A DNA stretch of 64,000 bases from Corella eumyota (Eukaryota; Chordata; Ascidiacea; Phlebobranchia; Corellidae): positions 10,726,001 to 10,790,000 of the forward strand of contig OY720098.1 in assembly GCA_963082875.1 (NCBI GenBank), read 5' to 3'. The translations under genes and the position numbers were made by a program. Positions 49,297 to 63,900 of the stretch are shown piece after piece; the first letter of the stretch is position 1; each line of letters opens with the position of its first letter. The notes under the pieces were generated by a model. That model was not told where the DNA came from. It saw nothing but the letters and a program-made list of their open reading frames with translations, and did not search any database.

Positions 49297-51549
49297 ATGT
49301 TGAAAAAACAGATATTTCTGTTCAAAGTGTTATTTTTTAGTATTGGAGTTGTTGTATTTACAACAACCTGCGCTTGGATATTTATACAAGACAACTTTAA
49401 ACCCGGAACAAACATGTTAAACAAAAAAGAGCTCGAGCTAAGAAACACAATCAAAGATATTTTATCAGGTTCAAATCAAAGCACATATTTAAATAAACCA
49501 AAATCAAAATTGGCAGGCTTAATACTCGCATCTTCTATGAGAACCGGGTCATCTTTTACAGGACAATTATTTAATCAACATTCTGATGTTTTTTATGTGT
49601 TTGAGCCACTGTTTTTCATTCAAGGATAGTAAGTAGATTAAATAATTTTATATTTAAAATTAGTTTAACATCATTGACCATGTCTAAGACAACTTAAAAC
49701 TACGAAAAAGCTTAAGCATTGTAGCTTATCGGGCAGATAATTTATATTATCATATTATAGATAATTAAACCTTATTAAAGTCATTTTTCAATTAAAACAT
49801 TTACTTTAAATTATTATCAATAGTTTAATTATATAAGGTAAACCAGTTTGTTTAGTATTAACTAATAAGGGGTTGTTGGTTAAATAACTCCCAACTTTAA
49901 TCAAGTGTATAGTCCACAAACAAAACCAGAAAATATTCCAAAATATTACCTATTTTTTTATTTTATGTAGTGGTCATAAAAGCATTAAAAAAAAGTTGAC
50001 CGTTTTGAAATCAATTTTGACCTGTGATTTTTCCCAAATGCCTTTACTGTATAAGGAAGAATTAAATATAGCAAAACAAGAAAATACATCTACAGATCGA
50101 ATTTTAAAGTGTCAAGCAATGGGATTTTGCTTTGGGTAAGCTGTTTACTGTTAACATAGAATTGCATGCTTTGTATTACAGTTATTTATTTAAAATTAAT
50201 TATTACCTCCCTAAATATAATTATTACCTCCCTAAATATAATTATTACCTCCTCTAAATATTACCTTATGATTTTAAACTTTCTTTAAAATATATTTTTA
50301 TTCTAGAAATCACAACAGGGCAATGTGTAACAATGGTATGTGTCAAGGCCAATATGTTAACGAAATATGCTCGTTTTGTCATTTACCAAACTGGGAAAAC
50401 GTTAAAAATATGTGCCTTAAATCAAAACTACGTGTTATCAAGTCGATAAGAATTTATGATTTACAGTGGTTGGAAGAGTAAGAAAATTACTTGTTTAAAT
50501 ATAAATGTAGCTGTGCAAGTATTGTGCAGTTTAAAACAAACAATAAATCACAAGTAATTTACGGGTCTTGATCGAGCTTATTGCTTTTACGGTCCTCGTC
50601 AAATTTCATATTAGTTTTAAAATATGTATCTATATACTCTTACTTTATAAATTCATTAACAACATTTTACCCCAACATATATTTTTTTAGGTTATAATTA
50701 ATTTATAATTGCAATAGTTATTTCATATGATATAGTTTTTTTTATATTTACGGTTCTTGCATCTTTTTACTTTTATGGCCCTTATTTTTTTGGGGACTTG
50801 CTAGTGATCAAACGAACAACCAATATAGGCTATTGTACCTTCTCTAGATTAATGTCAACTTTTAAACAAAACTTAATTTACTCCATTTTAAGGCTATTTA
50901 GTGATCCACAACTAGACCTACATGTCATTCATCTTATCCGCGACCCAAGAGCAATTTACAACTCACGACACCACATAGAACCATACCAAAACGTCGACCG
51001 CTTTAGGTATATATGCGAACTACATCTCAAATTTGAAACTCAATTAGTAGAAATTAAACAACAAAACACTACAGTATTTAAACCCAGGAAATTGATGTCT
51101 GTAAGGTTAGCCAACAACAGACTATTTTTTTTTAAAACTTGCATCTTTAAAAAATTAGTAAAATAATTTTGTTTTTTAACAAATGTTTTTACTTTATGCG
51201 TAAGTTTATTTCTGTTTGTAATTTACTTTCTAGATACGAAGATGTTATTTCTGAACCAAAGTTATTCACAAATCTTGCTTACAAGTTTATCGACAGCGGT
51301 GGGACCAACAAAATTTTACCCACCCAAGAAGTCTACGATTTTATTAAGAAAAGTACAGTTATTTCTGATAACCAGACTTACGGTACCAGCAGGTTACCTT
51401 CTGAACAATTTATTAAATGGAGAAAGGAACTGGATTTTCAAACAGTTTCTGACATCCAAAATACTTGCGAAAAAATGATGAAGCTGTTTGGTTATAAAGA
51501 AATTACTGAATCAGAACAAATGCTTAATTTCACTAAAACGCTTTTTTAA
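49297..51549 (+). CDS. Carbohydrate 6-O-sulfotransferase-like protein B
   Basis: Paralogue of the sulfotransferase at 38555. Five exons: 49297-49628, 49971-50135, 50307-50477, 50902-51105 and 51234-51549; all introns phase 2, as in A; about 395 residues. There is an N-terminal signal anchor (about 5-27). The 5' PAPS loop is SSMRTGSSFTGQLFNQHSD, followed by VFEPLF. The 3' motif is VIHLIRDPRAIYNSR. The C-terminus has RYEDVISEP, FIKWRKEL and MMKLFGYKE. The middle Cys cluster is present (CNNGMCQGQY, CSFCHLP). Exon 1 is shorter than in A because the stem region is reduced. All motifs needed for PAPS binding are intact, so I treat it as functional. The acceptor sugar is unknown. Confidence 0.9.
50198..50261. 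repeat. Three tandem copies of a 21-bp unit
   Basis: The unit AATTATTACCTCCCTAAATA is repeated with a 21-base period; the third copy has a small insertion. It lies in intron 2 of sulfotransferase B. Confidence 0.9.
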
Positions 51550-51704
51550 AATTCTGTTTTTTAAAAATGCTTAAAAGTTTTAATTATTTTTGTTCTAAAA
51601 CGGATTAGTAAGAGCACTGTTGGCGTGTCATTTAGGCTTGCAGTCGAATTCTTTAGTTTTTTGCGAATAAATGTTTTATACGGATTTCGTAATTTTTTTT
51701 TCGT

Positions 51705-51980
51705 ATATATCTTTATCCTCGATGTGGGAAAGTCGAATGCGCGGCTTAAACATAAAGTAACATCAGTTACCCCGACCTAGTCTCGAGTTACCGGTGGCAG
51801 TTTGGGATATTATGGATTATAATTGCCCGATAATTATACTGCTGATTAAGTGCTTGCTCAGCAGGAGTTCACACCGTTTATAGCGCCTTACTCAAGGGCG
51901 CTACAGCAGAACAGTGGGGATTGAACCCACGACCTCATGTGTGGTGTAGCAAGTGTTCTACCACTACACCACGCTGCCGT
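51705..51980 (-). mobile_element. tRNA-derived SINE copy, minus orientation
   Basis: Near full-length copy. The tRNA head complement CCACTACACCACGCTGCC is at the right end, with the B-box complement GGGATTGAACCCACGACC. The body (AGCGCCTTACTCAAGGGCGCTAC) and tail (TTTATCCTCGATGTGGGAAA) are shared with the copy at 40699. It is well preserved and therefore probably young. It is inserted between the converging sulfotransferase B and HSP70 genes. Confidence 0.88.
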
Positions 51981-52300
51981 TAAAATACATTGCTAAAACC
52001 CCTTTTTTTGTATATTTTAAACTATTTTGTAAGAAATTTTAATTTTATTGTTTTATTTCAGAAAAACATAAGCTAGCAACAGTGAAAAAAATAGAATCAA
52101 TCCAGGTTCTTGTTGCAGTACACTAGGGGTCCTGCAACAGGCAAAACTTCCAGAAAAATAATTTACTTTCATGTGTGGGAAACCTTGTCAACAGATTTGT
52201 CAGCAATATCAAATTAGATCAATGAACAAGAATTGTGTATGATTGGAATTAAACAAAATTAGAATGAATATGGAACTTCAGGACAGTAATTTAGAAAATT

Positions 52301-55488
<3,188 letters not shown>

Positions 55489-56827
55489 TTTTAAGTTAAT
55501 TTAGATGTTATTTAATCGAAAACTTTTTAAAAATTTTCTAGGTGCACGATTCTTTAATAAAATAAAACACGTGCTTTTAGTTTACTATGTATCAGTTCAC
55601 AATTTACTGATATAAAAACTTATAATAAGTTAAGAACTACGCAGTTTGCCGCTATTAAACCTTCTTTTCTAAATTAACCGTTAAAAGTATCAGAACTTTT
55701 ACTTCCAACTGAAAGGTCCGCGTGTAACTTGTTAATGGATTTCGCGGCGAAACTGCCGTTTTTTTAACCAATCAAGAGAACGATCGAGAATATTCTACAT
55801 GACATCATCATTCTCTTTTCCTCGCAAAATGCTCACGCGGTTAAGCACGTGGTCTTTTTGTTAACATTGCTTGACTCGAGCGTTCTGGACGGCTCAATAG
55901 ACGATGAATTGCTAAATTTACATATTTAGACTAGAAAAACATATTACGAAACACGAAACTTAGCTGAATAATGTATCACAGTTTACAAATATTTTTTTAG
56001 AATTCAAATTTTATACAATGTCCGTTTGTTTTATAGGTCAATGGAATCTGGTGTTGGTATTAAGCAGGATAATCGCATATGGCTGACCTCTTAAGAAATG
56101 ACAGTGACAGAAGGATTTCCCTACTTTTTTCATGCATAACTAATTAATTAGGTCAAACCATTTTTTGAAACAAACAAAGAAATGGAAAATTTGGGATTTA
56201 AGTTAAATTAAATAAATGACTATATGTAGTGGTTTGAATTTTGTATCACATGATGTGATATCACATTCTTGGCTATTGTGCAACTATGTAAATCATTTAC
56301 ATAAAAGGGCATGGGTAACTTTATTACACATACGTTTACTTCCTTTTAAACCTATAGACTTTTTTTCAGTTCCTATTAAATTATAACTTTAGTTCCTTTT
56401 TTATGATGTCTTCAGTTTCTATTCCATTACATTTTGAATTTGTACAATACCATTGAGGTTGCTCTTGTATTTTGCCGTTGTTACGTAAATACCCGAAGAA
56501 TAAACAGTTGTATTTAGTCCGGTAATCAACCTTATGCGTAAATTTTCTTCAAAGTGGTAAAATACATAATACAAGTACAAATAAACTTCGGTATTGTAGT
56601 CACAGTTACGACCTAACATTTAACCGCACATACACAAGGCTTAAATAATTTGATAAGAGTTCCGGTTTTAATTATAGTCAGCGTATCAAGTTGCCTAGAT
56701 ATAAATCCTATGTGTTTACGTGCGACCAATTGCAGAACACTTATATACCGAAAAACGAAAGTAAATCTGACACAACCGTTTTTTTATTTATATTTATGTA
56801 TATAGTATATTTACTGCGCATCAAAAC
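55489..56827. other. HSP70 upstream region
   Basis: It contains the HSP70 promoter (listed separately) in a CG-richer stretch at about 55720-55910. The rest is AT-rich with no coding signal. Confidence 0.5.
55768..55796 (-). promoter_or_regulatory. Heat-shock element and CCAAT box upstream of HSP70
   Basis: AGAATATTCT at 55787-55796 is an exact inverted nGAAnnTTCn pair. A further GAA unit sits at 55778-55780, at the expected ten-base spacing. A CCAAT at 55768-55772 is adjacent. The group lies about 290-310 bases before the HSP70 start codon, a plausible proximal promoter position. Confidence 0.65.
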
Positions 56828-57543
56828 AACTATAAAAAAGGAGGTCGACTGAAAATGAGGGAATGGAAATTGAAGGAACGGAAAATGAAGGAACGGAAAA
56901 TGAAGGAACCGGAAAATGAATGAACGGAAAATGAAGGAACCGGAAAATAAAGGAACGGAAAATGAAGGAACCGGAAAATGAAGGAACGGAAAATGAAGGA
57001 AACGGAAAATGAAGGAACCGGAAAATGAAGGAAAGCAAAAAAGGAGAGGGCGGAATCTTAAATACTAAAACGCGGAAACACCATTGACTGTTTATTTAAG
57101 ATTACTGTCATTTATTCAAGAACTATAATGAGTTAATTTTTATTACCCCAGCATACCCTAACTCTCTTCTATAAAATGCCCGTTTATTTCTAAAATAATA
57201 TTGACTTAAATACAAATAAACAGTCAACGGAATTTTCGCGTTTTATTTTTTTAGGATTCCGCCTCTCCTTTTTTCACTTTCCTTCAATTTCCGTTCCTTC
57301 ATTTTCCGTTCCTTCATTTTTCGGTTCCTTCATTTTCCGTTCCTTCATTTTTCGGTTCCTTTATTTTCCGTTTCTTCATTTTCCGGTTCCTTCATTTTCC
57401 GTTCCTTCATTTTTCGGTTCCTTCATTTTCCGTTCCTTCATTTTCCGGTTCCTTCATTTTCCGGTTCCTTCATTTTCCGTTCCTTCAATTTCCGTTCCTT
57501 CATTTTCCATTCCCTCAAATTCCGCGTCCCCTAAAAAAAGTTG
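56828..57543. mobile_element. Foldback element with tandem-repeat arms
   Basis: The left arm (56828-57098) is built of about 16-bp units GGAAAATGAAGGAACC/G. The right arm (57210-57543) is the same array in reverse complement. Outer ends match (CAACTATAAAAAAGG against the complement CAACTTTTTTTAGGGG). Inner flanks also match, each carrying AGGAGAG.CGGAATC and CGCGGAAA...TTGACTG. A loop of about 110 bases lies between. This is the layout of a foldback/MITE-like DNA element or a palindromic satellite. No transposase is present. No target-site duplication was identified with certainty. Confidence 0.7.
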
Positions 57544-57689
57544 TAATACTTAAAATCGTTTGTTGCCAATTCAAGTTAATTTTTTTGTAGGTAAACTGGT
57601 TCAGCTTAATATATGCCGGCCATCGCAGCGGACTACGAGCTAAAAGGTTTCGTATTTAAGCCGCGCCAATACCATCATTTTTGTAATAT

Positions 57690-57872
57690 AGGTTACTTCG
57701 AGCCAGTATCGAGTTGCCTGTGGCAGTTTTGGGTAATTTTTTATAATTGCCAGTTCATACCGTTTATAGCGCCTTATTTAAGGGCGCTACAGCATGAGAT
57801 CAGTGGGGATTGAACCTACGATCTCATGTGTGGTGTTGCAAGAGTTCTTACCACTACACCACGCTGCCGGTA
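57690..57872 (-). mobile_element. tRNA-derived SINE copy, 3' truncated
   Basis: The head is complementary to CCGGCAGCGTGGTGTAGTGG, with a B-box complement and the AGCGCCTTATTTAAGGGCGCTAC body. A shortened tail reaches ATCGAGTTGCCTGTGGCAG. The inner part CTGATTAAGTGCTTGCTCAG is missing compared with the copy at 51705. Confidence 0.82.
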
Positions 57873-58139
57873 TAATATAATATTAGCCCTTAAGCTTGGC
57901 TTTTACGAAAATCTGAACCATGTCCCAACAGCACACTTTTCCACAATAAAATTACCGAAATCTATCACAATAAGGTGTTACGAAAAAAATAGTTTACTTT
58001 ACACATGGTTAACAGCTCCTTAGCTCCACCACGCGACCTCAAATTTTATCGTTAACATAAATTAAGTGGCGGAAAATATCCAAATTACAAATCGACTTTT
58101 TTAAATATCTTTGATGTCGGAAAAAGCCGTTCCAATTTT

Positions 58140-58243
58140 ACAATTTTACTTAAGAGCGCCACAACGTAAAAGCACTTGGGATTGAACCAATAACCTAATG
58201 TTCTGAAGCAAAGTGTTCTTACCACTACACCACGTTGACGGTC
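58140..58243 (-). mobile_element. Old fragment of the same tRNA-derived SINE
   Basis: Only the head and first body block remain (TTAAGAGCGCCACAACG, GGGATTGAACCAATAACC, CCACTACACCACGTTGACGG). It is more diverged than the copies at 51705 and 57690. It lies 270 bases from the copy at 57690 in the same orientation. Confidence 0.7.
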
Positions 58244-59566
58244 TAAACAAATCGTATTGTATAAACTCCATTTAAAAATAACCTTATTGTTATTTCTCCT
58301 TTAAATCAAACATGTATTTTTAATTTTAAAATCGTTTCGTTACGTCATTACGCAAAACATTTTTTTCACGCACGCCTGATTATGCGTAAATTTTTCTATT
58401 TGGGTAATAAAGTAGCCCACGCTTTGTAACATTCCAGCTACATAACCTATAGTTAAACATTTTTAACAGTGATGATAAAGAAATTAAATAACAACTTATT
58501 ATACGGATAGAGACTGTTAATATAAAAAATGTAATATTAAAGATTATATTTTTTTTAAAGATAAAAGTTAGGTTGTTTATAGAAATCACCATATTCTTTT
58601 TTGCGGTCTGTTCATCAATAAACCTACATCGCTAGTTAAGTCATTATGACGTCAGCACATCGAGGCCGCACCTATTCATATTTGTGTGTTCTGTTATGAC
58701 GTCACAACATACACAAAAGCCGCCCGTACCATTATCATAGCTTTTCCGTGCGAATAAAATAGGCGTAGCGTTCAGTGGTGTAAATATAAAAGCAAGTACC
58801 TGAATAAAGAATTCATTTCGGTTTCTGTTTAGGAATCTAGAGTTATGTAAATTATAGTCGAATAATAAAAATATGCTGTTTGAATTGGGCTTCTAGTTGT
58901 ACTAAAAAGTTTTATAGATGTTTGTTTTAGGTTTATTGTGTACCGCATCTAAATTGTTGTTTTACGACGTTGACCTGGTAAAATAGAAATTAGTGTACGA
59001 TTTATTTGTTGTTGCATGATAGATGATAGCTATCTTAGGTCAAAAACTTTACCTTATAATAATCTCATGCACGACGAAGGAAAAACCGCATAGTTAACAT
59101 AATTACAGTATTTACCGATTTGACGAGGCTGCTTATTTTAAAGCTTTGTTACGGCCTGCCCACTTCTCTTTACGGCTCTCATCGTTACTGACTGGGTTAT
59201 AATAATGTAAGGTTTATTTTTGAAACTCGATACGGTGTACAGAAGCTCAATAAAGTATAATTGCGTTTATAAAAACCTTCGGGGTACAGAAACACCGGTA
59301 TTGGATTATAGGACAGTCAATTTAGCAGTAACAGTAATACAATTCAGTTATGTTAGCATAATATTAGTCAGCAGCTTTTAAAATTTCTTTACTTCAGCAA
59401 ACCAGTTTTGAATACTAAAGCAAATGTTAAAAGATTAAACACTAAATAGTATAGTATATAGTATTTAATATGCAATTATTTATTTTAGATTACAATATAA
59501 TAGAAAACCTATACAAAGCTTTGCGTGCCGTTTTAATAACTTAACGTCACTTCCGTTTCAATCACA
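58244..59566. other. Intergenic region with a CRE pair
   Basis: AT-rich DNA. The only standout is a pair of TGACGTCA octamers at 58647-58654 and 58697-58704, each preceded by TTA and spaced exactly 50 bases apart. A CG-richer patch (GAGGCCGCACC) lies between them, and AAGCCGCCCG follows the second site. They could serve the plus-strand gene at 59567. No gene is seen here. Confidence 0.45.
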
Positions 59567-59926
59567 ATGACGTGCGATCAAGAAACATCACTTGTATGTC
59601 ACCAGCACGTTGAAAGTTTACTGATGTGGCCCGAATCACACAGCACTTACCATCTCCAGGAATTCCAATTTAGCCTTAACCCTCCCCAGCAAGGATTGGA
59701 CAAAACCGAACACGCTGACTATTACAAATCTGGGTTGGTTAGGACTAGAAAGCTGGAAAAAATAAGGTACAAGCAAGAAGCCAAGCTAACGTCTTACCAG
59801 GTTGGAAAAACCTCGACCGGACAAACGTACAAGTCAACCCTGAACTTAACTATCGAAAGGTTAGGCGATAACGTTCAAGTACAGGATGGCAATTACAAGC
59901 GAGGCTTGGAAGTTAAACATAATTAG
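59567..59926 (+). CDS. Unrecognised 119-residue single-exon ORF
   Basis: The open frame runs from ATG to TAG, with an in-frame TAA upstream of the ATG. The product begins MTCDQETSLVCHQHVESLL and ends YKRGLEVKHN. It is hydrophilic, without signal peptide or membrane segment. The second half is rich in Lys, Thr and Tyr (SGLVRTRKLEKIRYKQEAK, then KTSTGQTYKSTLNLTIERL). Third-position composition is more GC-rich than the surrounding DNA, which supports real coding. I do not recognise a family. Short basic proteins of this kind in ascidians are often ciliary or sperm-expressed, but nothing in the sequence shows that. Confidence 0.6.
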   Translation: MTCDQETSLVCHQHVESLLMWPESHSTYHLQEFQFSLNPPQQGLDKTEHADYYKSGLVRTRKLEKIRYKQEAKLTSYQVGKTSTGQTYKSTLNLTIERLGDNVQVQDGNYKRGLEVKHN

Positions 59927-60968
59927 ACATATTGTGGTTTCAATCGATCCCGTTAATTGATTTAAACTGGGGATATGAGATGTAACAAGTCATGTAATCG
60001 TACATATATACCTTTTCTGCCCACATATAGTTGTTTTATATATATTGCCATCTTCAATTTAACACAAATGTGAAACTTATTAGTTATATAAAGCTCAGGA
60101 ACATTGTTACTTAAAAAATATTCTTAAACTTATGATAATGGTGAAACTTGTCACATGTATTTATCGTTTTTTACTGTTTATTACATTATAATATATTTTG
60201 TTACAAAGCAAATACGATAACACAAAAACGCCCTTGTAATTAAATTCAGATTTACAATCTAGTTACTTAAATTCACCCCAAACTTAAACAAAGATAAAAC
60301 ATGATTTTCAATGTCAGTATAAATTTTTAAATTTCAAATTAAAAGCAATATTGCAGATTTTAATTTCTGTTTGATATTTTTTATGCTTGATAATAGTTGG
60401 CTGTTGTTTAATAAACAACGTAATGCTCATCAATACGTCAGCAATTAATTAGTTTAATATGCCAATTGCCCTGTAATAGCAATTTACTAAAACAAAAAAG
60501 TGCTTGTAACACATATACGTCATGTAAATTAATAATAATATAAGGTTTGTAAAAAACACAGAAATGAGCGTATTTGTCATTGCTAAATTTTTTCTTATTT
60601 TACAAATTAAGAATTATATAGAGAAAATTATTTGATTAATTTTTTGAATTAACAAGCAGTTTTAAAACATTGCAAAGGATATGCAAAGCAATACAATAAC
60701 TACAAATAAACATGTGTATAAACCTAATTATAGAACAAACACATAAACAATATCTTATTAACGACGTTTAAAATCAAATGACTCTCTAAAATGCTATCAT
60801 AATAATAATCTAAACACTTATTTAAATTTAGTTGTTAAATAAACATTTTACAGTAAACTAAAATAAGCTGAGTAATACCACATAAACTTTGAGATAAGGG
60901 AGAACTGGTAATAAACTAAAGCCAACTTTTAAAAAAGCGAAACAAATATTACCTAATCTATCTTTAAA
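59927..60968. other. Convergent intergenic region
   Basis: AT-rich 3' flanks of the plus-strand 119-residue ORF and the minus-strand DD3-3-like gene. Nothing else is recognised. Confidence 0.5.
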
Positions 60969-63900
60969 CTAAATTCGTTCACCATATCCACCTAAACCTT
61001 CGTAAGTACAACAAGTGCAGAACTTCCATATAACAAGAACGATAATTGCAATAAGAATGAGGACACCAATAACAACACCAATAATGATTCCAGTTATTCC
61101 AGTACCTATATAAAGATAAACTATTAAGTTTGGCATATAAGCTTAGATATTAAAATAAATGTATTTACTTATGTAAATTATTAAACGTTATATATGTATT
61201 CAACTAAAATATGTTTGGTTTACCAAAGTTCAAAAAGTTAGTATTTATCTTTTAGTTTTATTTATTTTTTTTTTCTTTATATATTTTTTATTTTTAAATG
61301 ATTAGGTACAATACTTTTATTAAAAATTTGCATCCCAATTTTAATCAAAATTGCAGATTTTAAACCATAATTGAAAACTAGTTTGACTGGCCATTTTTGG
61401 TGCCAAACTATTATTAATTAATGTACTTGAGAATAAACCCTTGTAAAAGAAAATTATTTTTTACCCGATGCAATCTCTGGTTCTCTTGCAACGACAAATG
61501 TGCCGTCCCATTCAGTCTCGAAACTGACAAACCATCCAGAATAGGTTACGTCAGTTATTTCCATCCAACTTGAATTTCCACGTGGTGAATGATACACGTG
61601 AACCTTTTTTTCATTCAACTTTGTGAGGCGGATTTTTATTGTAACCGGTTCTTGTAATTCCTAACAACAATTTAAAAGAATATATTCACAGCAAGAATAA
61701 TACCATTTTTAAATAATAATACAGTCTCTAATAATGAGGATTATGTTAAAAAAAGGTACTCATGTGGTATGATACCGAGCAAAAATTATTCAATACTTGT
61801 TTTAAAAGTAGTTTTTACAATAAGTTAATTTAAATTTAAAGGTTTTTTACAAATTTTACCTCATCAATCCAAAGGTGTATTATGCTACTTATAAAGTCGG
61901 TATATCTTGGTGGATTAATCCAATACCGTGGAGGGGTAGGCCAATAATTTTCCGCTGTGATCACCCCTACTTCGACATAGGTTGTACAACGAAGGGCATC
62001 CTCAGGAACTGTAATGTTAACAGTGGGCCTGCAGAGAAAAAACGTGAAAATATGATGTAATGCAACATTATTATGATAAGTATTATTAAAAAAAAGGTAA
62101 TTAAATATTGGAAATATTAAACTTTTAGCGTACGTCTATAAACAAACTAATTGTTCCTTGTTTATTTACTAAATACTTATCACAATTGCACTTCTACAAA
62201 AGTTACCTACAATAAAAATAAAAAAATTATATTTTAACATACCCAAGATTTAAAACAGCTCCATCTTCTCCAATGTACATTTGTAAGTATTCATCATATA
62301 CCACCAATGTTGCTTTCTGACTACGTTCGCCAAATTTAGTATTATGGGTGCAAAAGTAATTGAATGCCCCGCTATTAGTGACCTTTTGAAGCCTATTGTT
62401 GTAATAAAATTTACCTAAGACAAAAAATTTGACCAGTTAAAGTGTTGTTCAGGTTTCGTTAGATAGTCTAATGTAAATGCAATAACAAAGTTGTTTACCT
62501 GTTACTTTGGCTAAAGAATCTAAATCTTTCATTCCAGCAAATGAGGATTTCTCTAAGTCCGAAGGATAAATTGCATTTAGATAACCATGTACGTTTCCAG
62601 GACCAGTCTATTCAAATGTAAAAAAACAAATTACTTTTATATATATACAGTCTACAATCAACTTAATATAAAATAAACAATAAATTAAAACAAACAGGAT
62701 TACTTAGGCAAGGAAATACTAATTTTGTTAGACGCGTGAATATAATTTGTATGCATAAGTTCTGGTTAATACGGAAATTTAGTTCCGCTATAAACAACAT
62801 ACTATAAAAGGAAAATTATATTTTATAATAACGCCTCACAAACTGTTGATAATTAATTAGTTGATATCCTAACAATACTTACAATGGGTAGGAACTAATG
62901 GTCTACCTTTTGTCTTTTTTAGCATAATAAAATGACCTATTAAATTATAACTACATCCTGTTTGTATTTAACACCGACGCACCATAATAAAGTTTGAATT
63001 TTAATTTTTACTGGTATTAAAAAAGTATCAAAACGCACATTAAAACTTACTATATTTCGTAGCAAAATGGCATTGTGTCTGTCAGTTTTGTCAGGTCCTT
63101 GCCATCCCTCTGCAACGGGATTATCATCAATAGGATTGTTATTTGATCCTGTCCACTGAAAATGAGTATGTGAGCCCTTTTCCATTTTCGCATGGTTCGG
63201 GGTGAAATCATATTCTACACCAGGGTAAACCTGGTAAAAGATAAATAAAACATTTTTAGAGTCCTACATTTTTGACACAACATTCACAAGAGGGTTACAT
63301 TTTGTAAAAAATTATTCACTATATAAAATCAAAAAATAAATCTAAATTGAAAAAAAAATCTAAACAGCAAATCTTTTTCCCCAAAAAATGCCAAATCTTA
63401 CCTGTACAATATTTCCACGCTTGCCTCGAACCTGAATGTTTGTAATTTGAACATCGTCTTCTACATTAGATGGTCTTGGTTTAATGGAAAATCGATGACT
63501 CCTTAAAAAAATTTTTTTTAAAAACTAACTCTATTTCTCATGTGCAAAGATTGCTTATTTTAAATTAAAAAGCATTTGCTAAATTAAATCACAAAATATT
63601 AAATTCCTTAAAAAAATAAAAAAGAATAAAATCAATTAAATATTAAGGCTCAACTGTTAAAAATATGAAACGTAACAAAATGTTTTAAATTTAAATTTAT
63701 ATTATCAATTTTAAGGTTTAAAAATTTAAAGTTTAAGATTAGCATTTATACCTATCCTGAAATGTTCTTCCAAACTGAGCAGTGTTGATGGCAAGTTGAA
63801 GTTTTAACTTAACTAAACCAAACACATCAAATATTGGGTTACCGGCAAATGTTTCTATTTCGGGAAAGTCCCTCTTAAAATCTCCCGTAGAAATGTTATA

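Noticed and set aside
56811-57038. Minus ORF with repeated FSVPSF-type peptide
   Set aside because: Translation of the tandem repeat in the foldback arm; no reason to think it is expressed.
56828-57543. CRISPR-like array of short repeats
   Set aside because: Units are contiguous without unique spacers and appear as inverted arms; this is a minisatellite in a eukaryotic genome.
61875-62060. 61-codon plus ORF beginning [12 protein letters not shown]
   Set aside because: Antisense shadow of the DD3-3-like exon at 61860-62028.
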